The position numbers and the translations under genes are program-made. Positions 1-10,026 of a DNA stretch of 64,000 nucleotides are shown here, one piece after another; positions within the stretch are counted from its first letter, which is position 1; each line of letters starts with the position of its first letter. The DNA comes from Datura wrightii (taxonomy: Eukaryota; Streptophyta; Magnoliopsida; Solanales; Solanaceae), in NCBI GenBank assembly GCA_035772735.1, contig JASDFA010000003.1, positions 58,834,501-58,898,500 of the forward strand, in the 5' to 3' direction. Below the pieces are notes generated by a model. That model did not search any database. It saw only the letters and a program-made list of their open reading frames with translations, and had not been told where the DNA came from.

Positions 1-1664
1 TCACTACCGCACCAGTGTTGACAATACCTGAGGGTACGAACAATTTTGTTGTGTATTGTGATGCTTTGAGAATTGGACTCGGGTGTGTATTGATGCAGCG
101 GGGTAAGGTAATAGCATACGCCTATAGACAGTTAAAGATCTATGAGAAGAATTACCCAACCCATGATCTAGAGTTGGCAGCGGTGATATTCGCCTTGAAG
201 ATATGGTAACATTACCTATATGGGGTCCACATGGATGTATTTATGGATCACAAGAGCCTATAGTATGTGTTCACGTAGAAGGATCTTAATCTATGGCAGA
301 GGAGGTGGTTATAGCTACTCAAAGACTATGATATGAGTGTTCTTTACCACCCGGATAAGGCTAATATGGTAGCGTACACACTTAGTAGGCTCTCTATGGA
401 GAGTGTGTCCCACGTGGAGGAAGGAAAGAAAGAGCTAGGAAAAGATGTCCATTGTCTTGCAAGGTTGGGAGTGAGGTTGGTCGACTCAACTGATGGTGTT
501 GTTGTTGTGCATAATGGATCAGAATCATCAGTGGTTGTTGATGTGAAATCGGCAAGATGAGGACCCAATTTTGATGAAACCCAAGGAAGATGTGCAAAGT
601 CTAAAGGTGGAGGTTTTCTCCCAAGGGGGAGATGGTGTGCGTCGGTACCAGGGTCACCTGTGTGTTCCAAACTTTGATGGTTTGAAGAGCCGGATATTGC
701 ATGAGGCACATGGTACCAGATATTCTATCCATTCGGGACCCATGAAGATGTATCGTGATTTATGAGAAATCTACTGGCGGGATAGCATGAAGAAGGATAT
801 TGCAGAGTTCGTAGCCAGGTTTCCAAATTGCCAACAAGTAAAGGTTGAACATCAAAGGCCGAGAGGAGTACTTTAAGATATTAGCATTCCTACTTGGAAG
901 TGGGAAGAGGTTAACATGGATTTCATAAAAGGATTACCTCGTACCCGCTGATAATATGATTCAATTTGGGTGGTGGTAGACAGGTTGACCAAGGCTGCAC
1001 ATTTTTTACCGGTAAAAACCACAGATTCACCGGAGGATTATGCCAAATTATATATTCAGGAGTTGGTTCGACTGCATGGAGTGCCGTTGTCTATAATTTT
1101 AGACCGAGGTACTTAATTTACCTCCCAGTTCTGGCGGTCTTTTTAGAAGGGGCTTGGGACTCAGGTTAAGCTCAGTACAACCTTTCATCCGCAAATAGAT
1201 GGCCAAACAGAACGAACAATCCAGACTCTGGAGGACATGTTGAGAGCATGTGTGCTGGACTTCAAGGGTAGTTTGGGTGATCATTTGCCTCTGATCGAGT
1301 TTGCTTATAACAATAGTTATCACTCTAGCATCCAGATGGCACCGTTCAAGGCTCTTTATGTGTAGAGGTATAGATCACCCATCAGATGGTTTGAGGTTGG
1401 TGAGACAGCTATGGTAGGGCCTGATTCAGTTCATGAGGCTGTGGTGAAAGTTCAGATGATAAGGGACAGGCTGAAAACCACTCAGAGTGATCAAAAGTCA
1501 TATGCTGATGTGAGGAGAAGAGATTTGGAGTTCGAAGTAGACGATTGGGTATTTCTGAAGGTATCTCCCATGAAGGGAGTCATGCGGTTTGGAAAGAAAG
1601 GAAAACTTAGTCCCCGCTATGTTGGTCCCTACCAAATTATTAGAAGAGTTGGGAAGGTAGCGTT
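1..1664 (+). pseudogene. Decayed Ty3/gypsy chromovirus pol fragment (RNase H to integrase), element J
   Basis: The fragment encodes the RNase H end, the integrase zinc region, the integrase core and the integrase C-terminus of a chromovirus polyprotein. RNase H motifs are visible at the start (VVYCDA, then NYPTHDLELAAV at about 150-185). The zinc region ends in a changed CPNC motif near 820-840 (FPNCQQ). The core shows NMDFIKG near 915 and a C-terminal SPMKGV..GKKGKLSP block near 1565-1615. It is open only in short pieces: in-frame stops follow ALKIW (209) and several later codons, and the frame shifts near 560 and 960. The left end lies outside the window. The right end is cut at 1664 by the LTR of element A, just after the GKVA motif. 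Its linker after RNase H closely resembles that of element E, so J and E look like one subfamily. It cannot encode a working protein. Confidence 0.88.
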
Positions 1665-2565
1665 TGTTCGCTTGATTGTGGGTATATAAAACGACACGCA
1701 AGTGCACGTGGTCGAACAAGTAGTAAGTGGCTTTAGTAAGCCAAGTATTGATCCCACATAGACTTGGATGAAGTACAATTTGCTCAAGTGTACTATATTT
1801 TACTTCTAAAAATGCAGACAACAGTGTAACCAAAAAGTTGATAGTTTGTTTTATAAATTTTATGCTAAAACTAAGAACAATTATCTACTTTGAATCTGAA
1901 CTATGAATGAAAGCATGCTGAGGTTAAACGAACATGTAATGAAATTGATTATCATCATAAATTGGTTAATCTTTACCTCCTGTTGCTAGTCAAGAACATT
2001 TGCCAAGAGATTAAAACTCTCGTATTTAACCTCACTGTAGAATCATGAACCATCCGTCTACATTTCTGTGATCAAATGCAATTCATGTCCTAGCCATACA
2101 ATTCCGGTTCCTAAATTGACTAATACGACTTTCAGGTATATTTCTATCCTGAAAGCAAATCAAGACTCAATTTTCCCAAACCAAGTAATGAACATATCCT
2201 ATTAATTCACAACTTTCCAATTTCTTGCTCTCTCGAGTGAAACCGGACTTTTTAGATGTACATTAATGTAGGCCACACACTAATGCAGTAAGAACAAGAA
2301 TTAATAGAACAACAAGGAAGAAAAGATGAAAAACCAAAGAATCAATAATCACATTTCATTACAATTGTTCTTAACCTCAGCAAGAAGATGAATTAGCCAC
2401 TCATTTGTGGATTAAACATCGTTAAATGAGTGTTAAACATACAAGCAATTGAATTCAAGGAGAAAGAAAGAGAGAAAAACCCTGATAATTTCGTCCCCTC
2501 AACTGCCTGTAACCCACGTTCTTGCTCCACCAAGTCAGAATATTAAAAAATGAACCTAAGTGTTC

Positions 2566-2573
2566 TATTTATA
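2566..2573 (-). promoter_or_regulatory. TATA box of LTR1
   Basis: TATAAATA reads on the minus strand about 510 nt into the LTR, in the context AGTATAAATAGAACACTTAGG. The same context is kept at 18847-18854 in LTR3, 43551-43558 in the solo LTR and 38282-38289 in the LTR of F. This marks the end of U3. Transcription would start about 30 nt further on (inference). Confidence 0.7.
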
Positions 2574-2605
2574 CTGCTGGGAATTTTTCCCGGAATAACG
2601 AACAA

Positions 2606-2740
2606 CGTGCCACGGAGTGTATCGCGGAGCATTGCCTCCGTGACACGCTACAAACGCGGACCCTCACTGGAACTGGGGGTCCGGGAATTTAGGCTCAACG
2701 TGGCACGACGTGCATCGCGGAGCACTGGCTCCATGCCACG
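2606..2740. repeat. Paired 42-bp inverted-repeat cassette in LTR1 U3
   Basis: Two modules lie 93 bp apart, with arms at 2606-2617/2636-2647 and 2699-2710/2729-2740. Each has 12-bp arms related to CGTGTCACGGAG and CTCCGTGACACG around an 18-bp spacer containing CGCGG. A third, partial copy follows near 2798-2842. The cassette ends about 33 bp from the TATA box. Confidence 0.85.
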
Positions 2741-3081
2741 GAGCAAATGCGGACCCTCTCTGGAATTTGGGCGAATTTTCCCCATCCGAGCAGAATGCCT
2801 CCGCGATGGCAGCGTGACACGGCTCAATCGCGGAGCCCCTTTAATTCATGTGTCCAATGCCTTTTCCCTTGCTCGCATCCAAGTCCAACTCCGATATCAT
2901 CCAACATGCATTTTAGCTTCCCGAAATCACATTTTACCTGCAAAACAATGCTAATCATATTGGTTAGTATAAATTCACATTTTATTACCAATTACATGAA
3001 AATGTATACACATTGGTAGATAAACAAGGCGAAAATGGTACTTTTGAGTATCACTTGGGCATATAAATTTGCCCAAGATCA

Positions 3082-3098
3082 CTTACCCCACACTTAAA
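3082..3098 (-). other. Polypurine tract of element A
   Basis: On the minus strand AAGTGTGGGGTAAG directly abuts the LTR start TGATCTTGGGC. This is the expected plus-strand primer site next to a 3' LTR. The same tract abuts LTR2 at 10878-10894. Confidence 0.75.
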
Positions 3099-4929
3099 TC
3101 CTTGTTCGTCCTCGAACAACAAACATACAATTCATGCAATTTACATCCCAACCTCGCTACTTTGGTTCGACAATTTAAGCTACGGTTATACCGATTATTC
3201 AATACAGCAAATCATCAAGAAAACATGCATGGTCTTATCTATGCAATGACCTTCAATACATTAAGACCTCCTAGACTTTAAGAATCGACTCTCGATATCG
3301 GCAAACTTATGCAAATCAGCTGATCAAGATATCTGACACGAAAACTAATCTTTCATCAAGCATGTGCCCTCACATGACACACAAACATTTAAGCCGGGGC
3401 ATGTACACACAATTTCACTCTCTCTCCCAAAAGAATTCACATGCATCATGTCATGACCCATAAGCTTTCCCTTAGTGTATTACTCCACTAATATAAAGAA
3501 GTGCGATGTAAGATCACGTACGACTTTAACGGGTTGTAATGGAAGCTACGGAACTAGTAAATATTAGATTAGCCAATAATAGCCCCTAGCATCCTTAAGC
3601 GCCTTTTCAACACATCCCATCAACTCATGGACATTGTTTCTTTTTTTTTTCTCATCATCCCCTTCTTGATGATTTTCTTTTGTATGGCCCATTGCATTAA
3701 GCACACTTGACACAACAACAAAGATTATTCATGCACCTTCATTATCGTTTATTTATAGCAAGTGCACCTTCAACCTTTTCTTTTCTTCTATCACTCTTCT
3801 TTTCTTTTTCTTTTCACCATTCTCACTCTTTGACACTTTGGGAAAATGATTTTCTCTTCTTAAGCGCTTAAGAGTTTTGTATAGACTTTACGGTATGAAA
3901 AGAAGGAATTAAGCTCGGTTTACACTTTTTGGACAAAAGAAAGAAATAATAGGCTAAAGGCTCAATGGGCTGACTAGGGTATACAATCACAGAAAGGGGG
4001 GTATGACAAGGAAAAAAAATAGAAACTCTCAGTTAAAACAAAGAAATGCCTACATCCTTTCCTATAATACACCTCTTTCATTTCGTTTTGTACACACACC
4101 AGGCAAGTTCTAGACACTTCACAATAGCATGGAATGTCAACACCTCACTTCACACTTTTTGCACATGCTCGATTCAAGATGTATTCACAGACTCTTCAAT
4201 CAGCTAATTATATGAATTCAAAATTAAGCCTCAATCACACTGAATCGAACTCTACAGCCTAGGTATCTCAACATATTTACAAATTTGCATGCTTTCATAC
4301 GAATTACCTTTGCATTTTAAATATCATGTACAACACGCAACCAAAATTTCGCAACCATAGAGTAACTACAGGTTTCGGGATGCAATCCACCAAAGAAAAA
4401 AATGAAAAATTGAAAAAAAACTACTCCTAACGACTACATTTCTCTTAAGACGGTCTTCATCAATCCATCATAGGGAACGGTCACTAACTATGATTTCGGT
4501 TCAATGGGACCATTCTCGGTAAAAGAACCGAAAACAAACACCGAGAAACCCAAAATTAGAAAAATGTCGAAAATATCGATCATTTTGATAGAAAAATTAT
4601 TTACAAAATATTTTAAAATTTACAAACTATTTTAAAATTTTTTAAAAATATCGATCATTTCAATAACAAAAATATGTACAGAATCAGAATCAGAATCAGC
4701 TAGCAACATTCAGCAACACACATCAATTTAACAAACATTTACAAATACGAAACAACTTGAAAATTCAGACTCACAGGGACAAACAACATACACGATAACA
4801 GAAGAGAGCATACGTACAAAATAGCCCAGCCCAGCACCAAACTACTCCCACCCCACACTTAGTTCGAACACTGTCCCCAGTGTTCACAAAAATTCAAATA
4901 GCACAAATTCGGGTGGTGGAACTCCCTCA
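3099..4929 (-). other. Non-coding 3' region of element A
   Basis: About 1.8 kb between ORF-X and the polypurine tract has no ORF of note. It is AT-rich with pyrimidine-rich runs (3630-3850) and short T or A tracts, and closely matches 10895-12813 in element B. Parts of it (for example 3490-3560) also match the interior of element H near 27085-27140. I see no recognisable gene. Confidence 0.6.
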
Positions 4930-6148
4930 TCAGTCAAAGTATTCCACTTCTTCATCGGGTGTTGCTGCTTCATCTCCCATATCCGAGTCGCCTCCGTCTT
5001 CATCATCGGACTCCACATCGGAGTCCTCCCGATGTGTCTCCTCGTCTGTGGGGACATCATCGTCTGTGGGCTCTACAAATGCTAGCCCCACTCGGCATAG
5101 AGCCCTGGCGTTTTCGCCAAAAGGGTAGTCTAGCTCGAGCTGCCATAGCTCATCCTCTGTCGCCGGCCTCCCACCTATCCTTAGCTGGAGCATCTGCATC
5201 CAAAACATCCGAGCCATATACTGGTCGTCACGAGCATGTCGCTCGCCAAGTGTAAGCACTGGCCCGTGGGTGGTGTCGGGAGCCTCAGTTTAGTAACGTC
5301 TAAGGCTCGCCACTCCAACTGCGGGATATAGTCGAGGGCCTCCTCCTCGACATCTAGGCCCCTGAGAAAGGTGGTGAGTAGTCCACCAAAACCATACCTG
5401 TGCCCCTGGTGCAACCGGGCTCTCTTCATGGCGGAGATAATTACCGCCCCTACATTGATCTCCAGCCCTTTCATCAGGGCATACACCAGGCAAACACGAT
5501 CCCGGGTTACATCTGTCATATGTACCCCCGGGATTAGGCATGAGCAGACTATCTTCAGCCAGATTCGGGCTTCCCTGTTCATCTGTGAATAGGGCAACAT
5601 GTGGTGGTAGCCCCTCTCTTTGTGTCTGCTCTATCTAGCTGTTGATCGGGTCCCACACAATGTGCGTCTGATGTCCGCATACGGTGGCGTAATGTTCAGC
5701 TTTCGGAGTACGTGGGCGTCTGTGTCCCGCGCTCCTATGATGGCATTGAGGTGGTAGGGCTCCAGAGTGACTATTTGCCCTCTGATCTTGATGGTGTGAC
5801 TCCTGATCATCGGGTTCCAATTGGCATAAAACTCCCGAACCAAGTGCAGATTACATTCCTTGGGATTTTCAAAGATGAACTTGAGCCCCGCTGCCTCGAT
5901 CCGGTGGACCATTCTAGGGAACTCCTGTGCCAATGGTTCCCGTGCTATGTGCTCCTCGGGGAAATATTTGTTTCTTTGTGCTTGGCGTACCACTTTTTCC
6001 CCTCATCGGTCACCCATCTCGTTCCGTATTGACGGCGCTGGCCGCGTGGAACTGCTGGTGCAGCTGGGACTGCTGTGCCCAGTCTGATTCGTTTCCTTCC
6101 GGCTCCTGAAGTTGATGCACCTTTTCCTTTATCTTGCCGGCTTGCCAT
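4930..6148 (-). pseudogene. ORF-X of element A: extra ORF in the env position, PF20167-like, broken
   Basis: The reading frame starts at the ATG ending at 6148 (MASRQDKGKG) and ends EEVEYFD at 4930. It would be about 400 residues. It falls into pieces in different frames: 6148-5945, 5993-5631, 5600-5181 and 5259-4930, so at least three breaks are present. Visible features are a basic, Gly/Ser-rich N-terminus, a central block with VREFYANWNP, HTIKIRGQIVTLEP and NAIIGARDTDAHVL, a second block with MNREARIWLKIV and GVHMTDVTRDRVCLVYAL, and a strongly acidic tail. The central part resembles what I know as the putative plant transposon protein family (PF20167); this is recall, not a search. No catalytic motif or clear membrane segment is seen. 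Its role is unknown. Its place downstream of the protease is where Athila elements carry an env-like gene. Element B has a less damaged copy. Confidence 0.7.
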
Positions 6149-7436
6149 TTTACCTGTCAACCCAAGTAAACAAGATCAATGTTCAGCTAACGGATATTAA
6201 CTTCGGCTAAGGTAGGGTTACGCTAGGTTACCCCACACTTAGTCCTTAGCTACAGTTACCACACTACGGCAAGATTATCTTTATTTACACACAATAGACA
6301 ACTATACAATCATGCTTAGTGCGTTCGAAAAATTTGACGGTATAACTTCTGCGTACTACTCAGACTTCATACAGCTAATCACAATCACTACCATCGCTAA
6401 CATTTTAACCCATCACACTTAGCAAAGAAAAACAAAGAAACAAAAACAACAACAAAAATTTATCTACACGAACCTATACAACCAACCAAATTCTTACAAA
6501 TTTCAACATTTCCCCAACCCGAGAATCCGTCGTTCTATTAACATCCTAACAATTTGTACATCGACTAATCTCTTTCAACATGTACATCCCGGCATAAAAT
6601 TCACAATTTCAACACACTTTCAACTTCAAATTCAACAAACAAGCCCTAGAATTGAGATTATCAATCAAATTCGAATAAGTTATGCAATCGAGAAGTTCAA
6701 ATAATCATAACGACATTCCGAACATTCATCAACAACAATTAACTCGAATTCATGATTAATTACTACGTAAGGCAATTTAGCTCACCTCCCATGCTCAAAA
6801 TCGAAGAAAATCGACAAGAATTTGAGAGGGAATCGAAAAACATACCTTGACTTTGAAGAATCGAGGAAAACTCGGTGAATTTCTTGCCTTACTCCATGTC
6901 ACTTTGATGGGGGATGGGTTTTGGGGGGTTTGGTCGCAGAGGGATTAGAAAATGAGGGAAAAGGGAAGGGTTTCGAGGTTAAAAAGTAAGAAAATCACGC
7001 GGGTCACCCGGCGACCCGGTGTGACCCGTCGCGATATACAAGGCAACGTGTCACGGAGTGCATCGCGGTGCACTGCCTCTGTGACACGGAGCCATCGCGA
7101 GACCATTCTGGAAATTTTTAGAATTTCTGGGTTATACCTCAACGTGTCACGGAGGGTAACGCGGAGGTCCTCCTCCGTGACACGGAGCTATTGCCCCAGC
7201 TCACTGTTTTCCACTTTTTATTAATTTTTCATACCTCAACTTTTCCTTCGCGATTCCGTGCGTATTTTTCTCCGTTTGACCTGAAATTCATCTCACTATA
7301 CAAAATTGGTTAGAATTATAGGTTTCACTCTAAATACAAATAAAACAAAAACTAAAACGAAAAATTTTGTAGTAAATCAAGAAAAAGGAAAAAGAAAAAT
7401 CTATTTACACTTTACAGAATGAAAGAAAAAATTTTT
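6149..7436 (-). other. Non-coding region between protease and ORF-X, element A
   Basis: No pol remnant is recognisable here. The region holds the paired hairpin cassette at 7047-7184 and an AT-rich leader before ORF-X. Immediately before the ORF-X start the minus strand reads GGTTGACAG then GTAAAATGG, which looks like a 3' splice site (inference). The equivalent sequence is kept in element B before 14033. Confidence 0.5.
7047..7184. repeat. Paired 42-bp inverted-repeat cassette inside element A
   Basis: Arms lie at 7047-7058/7077-7088 (one mismatch) and 7143-7154/7173-7184 (perfect 12 bp). The module spacing is 96 bp. Spacers are 18 bp and contain CGCGG, as in the LTR copies. On the minus strand the TATA-like TGTATATC (about 7032-7040) follows the cassette. 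Confidence 0.85.
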
Positions 7437-7454
7437 CACGGGTTGCCTCCCGTG
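7437..7454. other. Short perfect stem-loop after the protease gene of A
   Basis: CACGGG and CCCGTG form a 6-bp stem with the loop TTGCCT, followed by GCAGCGCCTGGTTTA. The same 18 nt are at 15341-15358 in B. A variant is at 28351-28380 in H. Confidence 0.65.
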
Positions 7455-7527
7455 CAGCGCCTGGTTTACCATCGCGGCTCGACGTCGTTTAAGCTCAATT
7501 GTCCGCTAGGGTGATGGACGATTTCTC

Positions 7528-8451
7528 TCAATCACCGTCCTCCCCCCAGTAGTGCTTACACCTTTCCGGTGGTTTTCCCATTAACTCTCGGGAATCCTCC
7601 ATCTGCTTATCATCACCTTGATCAGTCACATTGATCACCGAGAGTTCTTCATGCACCGTCGGGATCTTGGGTGCCTTGTACACATCGAACACCTCTACCT
7701 TGTCATGTGATCGCATTGTTAGCTGCCCTGCAGCTACGTCAATTAGTGCTTTCCCGGTTGCCAGGAAGGGACGTCCCAAAATAAATGGGACTTCCGCGTC
7801 TGGTTCAAAATCCAGCACGACAAAATCTACCGGGAAAATTAGGGAGCCAACTTGCACCATAACGTCCTCAACAATGCCATCCGGCCTGGCTAAGGATCGA
7901 TCCACCAACTGCAAGATTACCATTGTGGGTCTAGGACTCCCTAGGCCCAACTTTCTGAATACTGAAGACGGCATCAAATTTATGCTCGCTCCCAAGTCAC
8001 ACAATCCACGAGCTCGGATGCTCTGCCCAATAGTAATCTGGATAGTAAAACTCCCAGGGTCTTTTAGCTTTGTGGGCAGTCTATTTTGAATCCGGGAAGT
8101 GCACTCCTCCGTTAGAGCCACCGTAGCATACTCAGTCAACCGACTTTTGTTGGCCACGATGTCTTTTATGTACTTAGCATAGTTTGGCACTCCCTGCAAG
8201 ACATCAACAAGAGGTAAGTTAACATGTACCTGTTTCAACACCTCCATAAATTTCTTGAAACACCCCTCCTCCTTGTGTTTCTTTAGTCGTTGAGGGAACG
8301 GGGGTGGACGTCTTTCTGATTCATCTTCCTTAGTCTTCCCCCTCTCAGGACATTGCTCCCTCTCAACTTCTGCTGCTCCCGACTGCTGAGGTGGTCTTTC
8401 TGGTTCCACCTCTTTTAGCTGCAAACCACTCCTTGTGGTCACTGCTTTTAC
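7528..8451 (-). CDS. Retropepsin-type aspartic protease of element A
   Basis: The frame is open for 308 codons, directly following the gag stop codon and in the same frame. There is no ATG at the start; the first codons are GTA AAA GCA GTG. A basic and Pro-rich N-terminal part (TTRSGLQLKEVEPERPP) leads to the protease fold. The active-site motif is CDLGASINLMP at about residue 150, with Leu in place of the usual Ser or Thr, as is common in Athila/Tat proteases. The flap side and the second hydrophobic-Gly motif (VPFILGRPFLATG) follow at about residue 222. It would cleave the Gag precursor. Expression would need readthrough of the UAG at 8452-8454 or a separate start. The frame ends HYWGEDGD at 7528. 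No RT follows, which is unusual because protease is normally fused to pol. Confidence 0.8.
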   Translation of the reverse strand, partial: VKAVTTRSGLQLKEVEPERPPQQSGAAEVEREQCPERGKTKEDESERRPPPFPQRLKKHKEEGCFKKFMEVLKQVHVNLPLVDVLQGVPNYAKYIKDIVANKSRLTEYATVALTEECTSRIQNRLPTKLKDPGSFTIQITIGQSIRARGLCDLGASINLMPSSVFRKLGLGSPRPTMVILQLVDRSLARPDGIVEDVMVQVGSLIFPVDFVVLDFEPDAEVPFILGRPFLATGKALIDVAAGQLTMRSHDKVEVFDVYKAPKIPTVHEELSVINVTDQGDDKQMEDSRELMGKPPERCKHYWGEDGD

Positions 8452-9870
8452 CTACTTGGGATTGGGATCCATGTCGCTTGGCAGTCCTCCTCTAGGCCTT
8501 GTATTTTGGGCACTAGCAAATTGCCCAAACTGATATTCAAGTGCCTTGGTAGCTAACTGGTTGTTTTTCACTTCGGCTGCCAATTTCACATAGTCAGCCT
8601 GGAATTGAGCTTGGTTAGATATCATGGTCTTGAACATCTCCTCAATGCTGGGTGATGGTGGTGGAGGAGGTGCATTGTTGTTCCTGAATTGAGCTTGATA
8701 ATTCTGCTGCACTCCTTGGTTCCTTTGCACACCCTGACCCGAACTTTGGCCCTGATGGTTGTTGCTACCCCATGAGAAATTAGGATGATTCCTCCAATTG
8801 GAGTTGTAGCTACTACCATACTGCTGGTGGTTCCTTTGTGCATTACCCACATAGTTTACTGAGTCAGGATTGGCTCCATAGCACTCAGCTGAGTGCTCAC
8901 TGCGTCCACACACTTCACACCACATCTGCTGGACTGCATTAACTGGGGCTTGAGGCTGGTTCAATGTCATATTGCTGAAGTGAGTGTTTAGTTGATTTTG
9001 CAATGCAGCTATCTGTGCAGCGATAGCTGTAAACCCATCCACTTCAAGCACTCCTGCTGCTTTCCTTGTCCCACCTCTTGATGAATCAGCATTCCATTCT
9101 GGATTGCCCTGTGAAATCCGGTTCAACAAGGTGTACAGCTCCTCATAAGTTTTCTCTAGCGCTTGCCCTCCAGCTACTGAGTCTAGCAATATTTTGGTGT
9201 GGGGTTCCAAACCCTCAATAAATGTGTGCACCGGCACATCATTGGACTGATGATGATGAGGACAGTCCCGCAACATGGATTTACATCTCTCCCAGGCCTG
9301 ATATAAATTTTCTCCCTCCCTCTGTTTGAAACTTAGAATTTGACTTCTAAGTCTTGCTGTTTTACCAGAGGGAAAAAACCGTATCAAGAACTTCCGTGCA
9401 AGATCATCCCACGTAGAAATAGAATTCGGTGGCTCAGCTTTCAACCACCTCTTGGCTTCTCCCAATAATGAGAATGGGAACAATGTAAGCCGGACATAGT
9501 CTGATGACACTCCAGCGGGTATGTAAGTGTCACTTATCTCCAAAAAATTTTGGAGATGCTGTTGTGGATCTTCATGAGGGAGACCGGTAAATTGCCTGCT
9601 AGTGTGAAACAACTGCACCATATTCTGCTTAAGTTCAAATCTCCCTCCCGACTCAGGTTTGCGGATACTCGATGTAACATTATTGGCATGTGGGATTGCC
9701 ACCTCACAAACCGGTCGAGCTGCTGCTTCTTCGGGCACTAACACTGCCCGTACTACCGGTGGATTCTGTTGTTGCTCCATGATCGTCTGTCTGAGCAACT
9801 GCAGCTTTCTTTGTAGAGCTTCTCTTCGTTTACTGTGAAATATCCTTTCTTTCTCTATATATGATTCCAC
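8452..9870 (-). CDS. Gag polyprotein of element A
   Basis: This intact ORF of 472 aa encodes the structural protein that would form the virus-like particle. The N-terminus is charged and helical (FHSKRREALQRKLQLLRQ). The retrotransposon gag core lies at about residues 80-230 (GLPHEDPQQHLQNF, LLGEAKRWLK, FLIRFFP, LYQAWERCKSML). A zinc knuckle of CX2CX4HX3C form (CEVCGRSEHSAEC) is at about residue 315. It is followed by an Asn/Gln-rich stretch, a Pro run, and a conserved C-terminal block ending DMDPNPK. The stop is TAG at 8452-8454, and the protease continues in frame after it. The start is the first ATG after the PBS leader, about 130 nt from the primer site. An intact gag next to missing pol fits a non-autonomous element that is packaged by its own Gag and served by a partner's pol (inference). 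Confidence 0.88.
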   Translation of the reverse strand: MESYIEKERIFHSKRREALQRKLQLLRQTIMEQQQNPPVVRAVLVPEEAAARPVCEVAIPHANNVTSSIRKPESGGRFELKQNMVQLFHTSRQFTGLPHEDPQQHLQNFLEISDTYIPAGVSSDYVRLTLFPFSLLGEAKRWLKAEPPNSISTWDDLARKFLIRFFPSGKTARLRSQILSFKQREGENLYQAWERCKSMLRDCPHHHQSNDVPVHTFIEGLEPHTKILLDSVAGGQALEKTYEELYTLLNRISQGNPEWNADSSRGGTRKAAGVLEVDGFTAIAAQIAALQNQLNTHFSNMTLNQPQAPVNAVQQMWCEVCGRSEHSAECYGANPDSVNYVGNAQRNHQQYGSSYNSNWRNHPNFSWGSNNHQGQSSGQGVQRNQGVQQNYQAQFRNNNAPPPPPSPSIEEMFKTMISNQAQFQADYVKLAAEVKNNQLATKALEYQFGQFASAQNTRPRGGLPSDMDPNPK

Positions 9871-10002
9871 CAGCTCCTTGTCACTTGCCAGTGTTCAACA
9901 GCAATTAAGTCTGCAAAATACAGGGTAAGACCAAGTTGTCAACACTAAGAAAATAAAAATACAGTAAATTAACACTTAAAACAATTTCACCAATTGCCAA
10001 GT

Positions 10003-10019
10003 CCCCGGCAACGGCGCCA
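10003..10019 (-). other. Primer binding site (tRNA-Asp) of element A
   Basis: The plus strand reads CCCCGGCAACGGCGCCA, identical to the 3' end of plant tRNA-Asp(GTC) as I know it. The minus strand is therefore the primer site, 7 nt from the LTR edge. This sets the element's orientation and its Athila/Tat affinity. Confidence 0.88.
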
Positions 10020-10026
10020 AAAACTT

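Larger units (their letters stand above)
1665..3081 (-). repeat. LTR1, intact 3' LTR of element A
   Basis: The LTR is about 1417 bp. On the minus strand it begins TGATCTTGGGC and ends CACGTGCACTTGCGTG...GCGAACA. The left edge is set by comparison with the solo LTR at 43044-44451 (1408 bp) and with LTR3 (1430 bp), which start and stop at the same points. It holds the paired hairpin cassette and a TATA box and is followed by a purine-rich tract. Confidence 0.85.

Noticed and set aside
1660..1672. LTR1 start at TGATTGTGGG (1673)
   Set aside because: Comparison with the solo LTR and LTR3 shows that the LTR includes the preceding TGTTCGCT, so the start is 1665.
7631..8089. 152-aa plus-strand ORF opposite the protease
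   Set aside because: It is a shadow of the minus-strand protease frame; the similar ORF in B (15742-15993) follows from the same cause.
10003..10019. tRNA gene
   Set aside because: Only the 17-nt 3' end of tRNA-Asp is present. It is a primer site, and there is no cloverleaf upstream.
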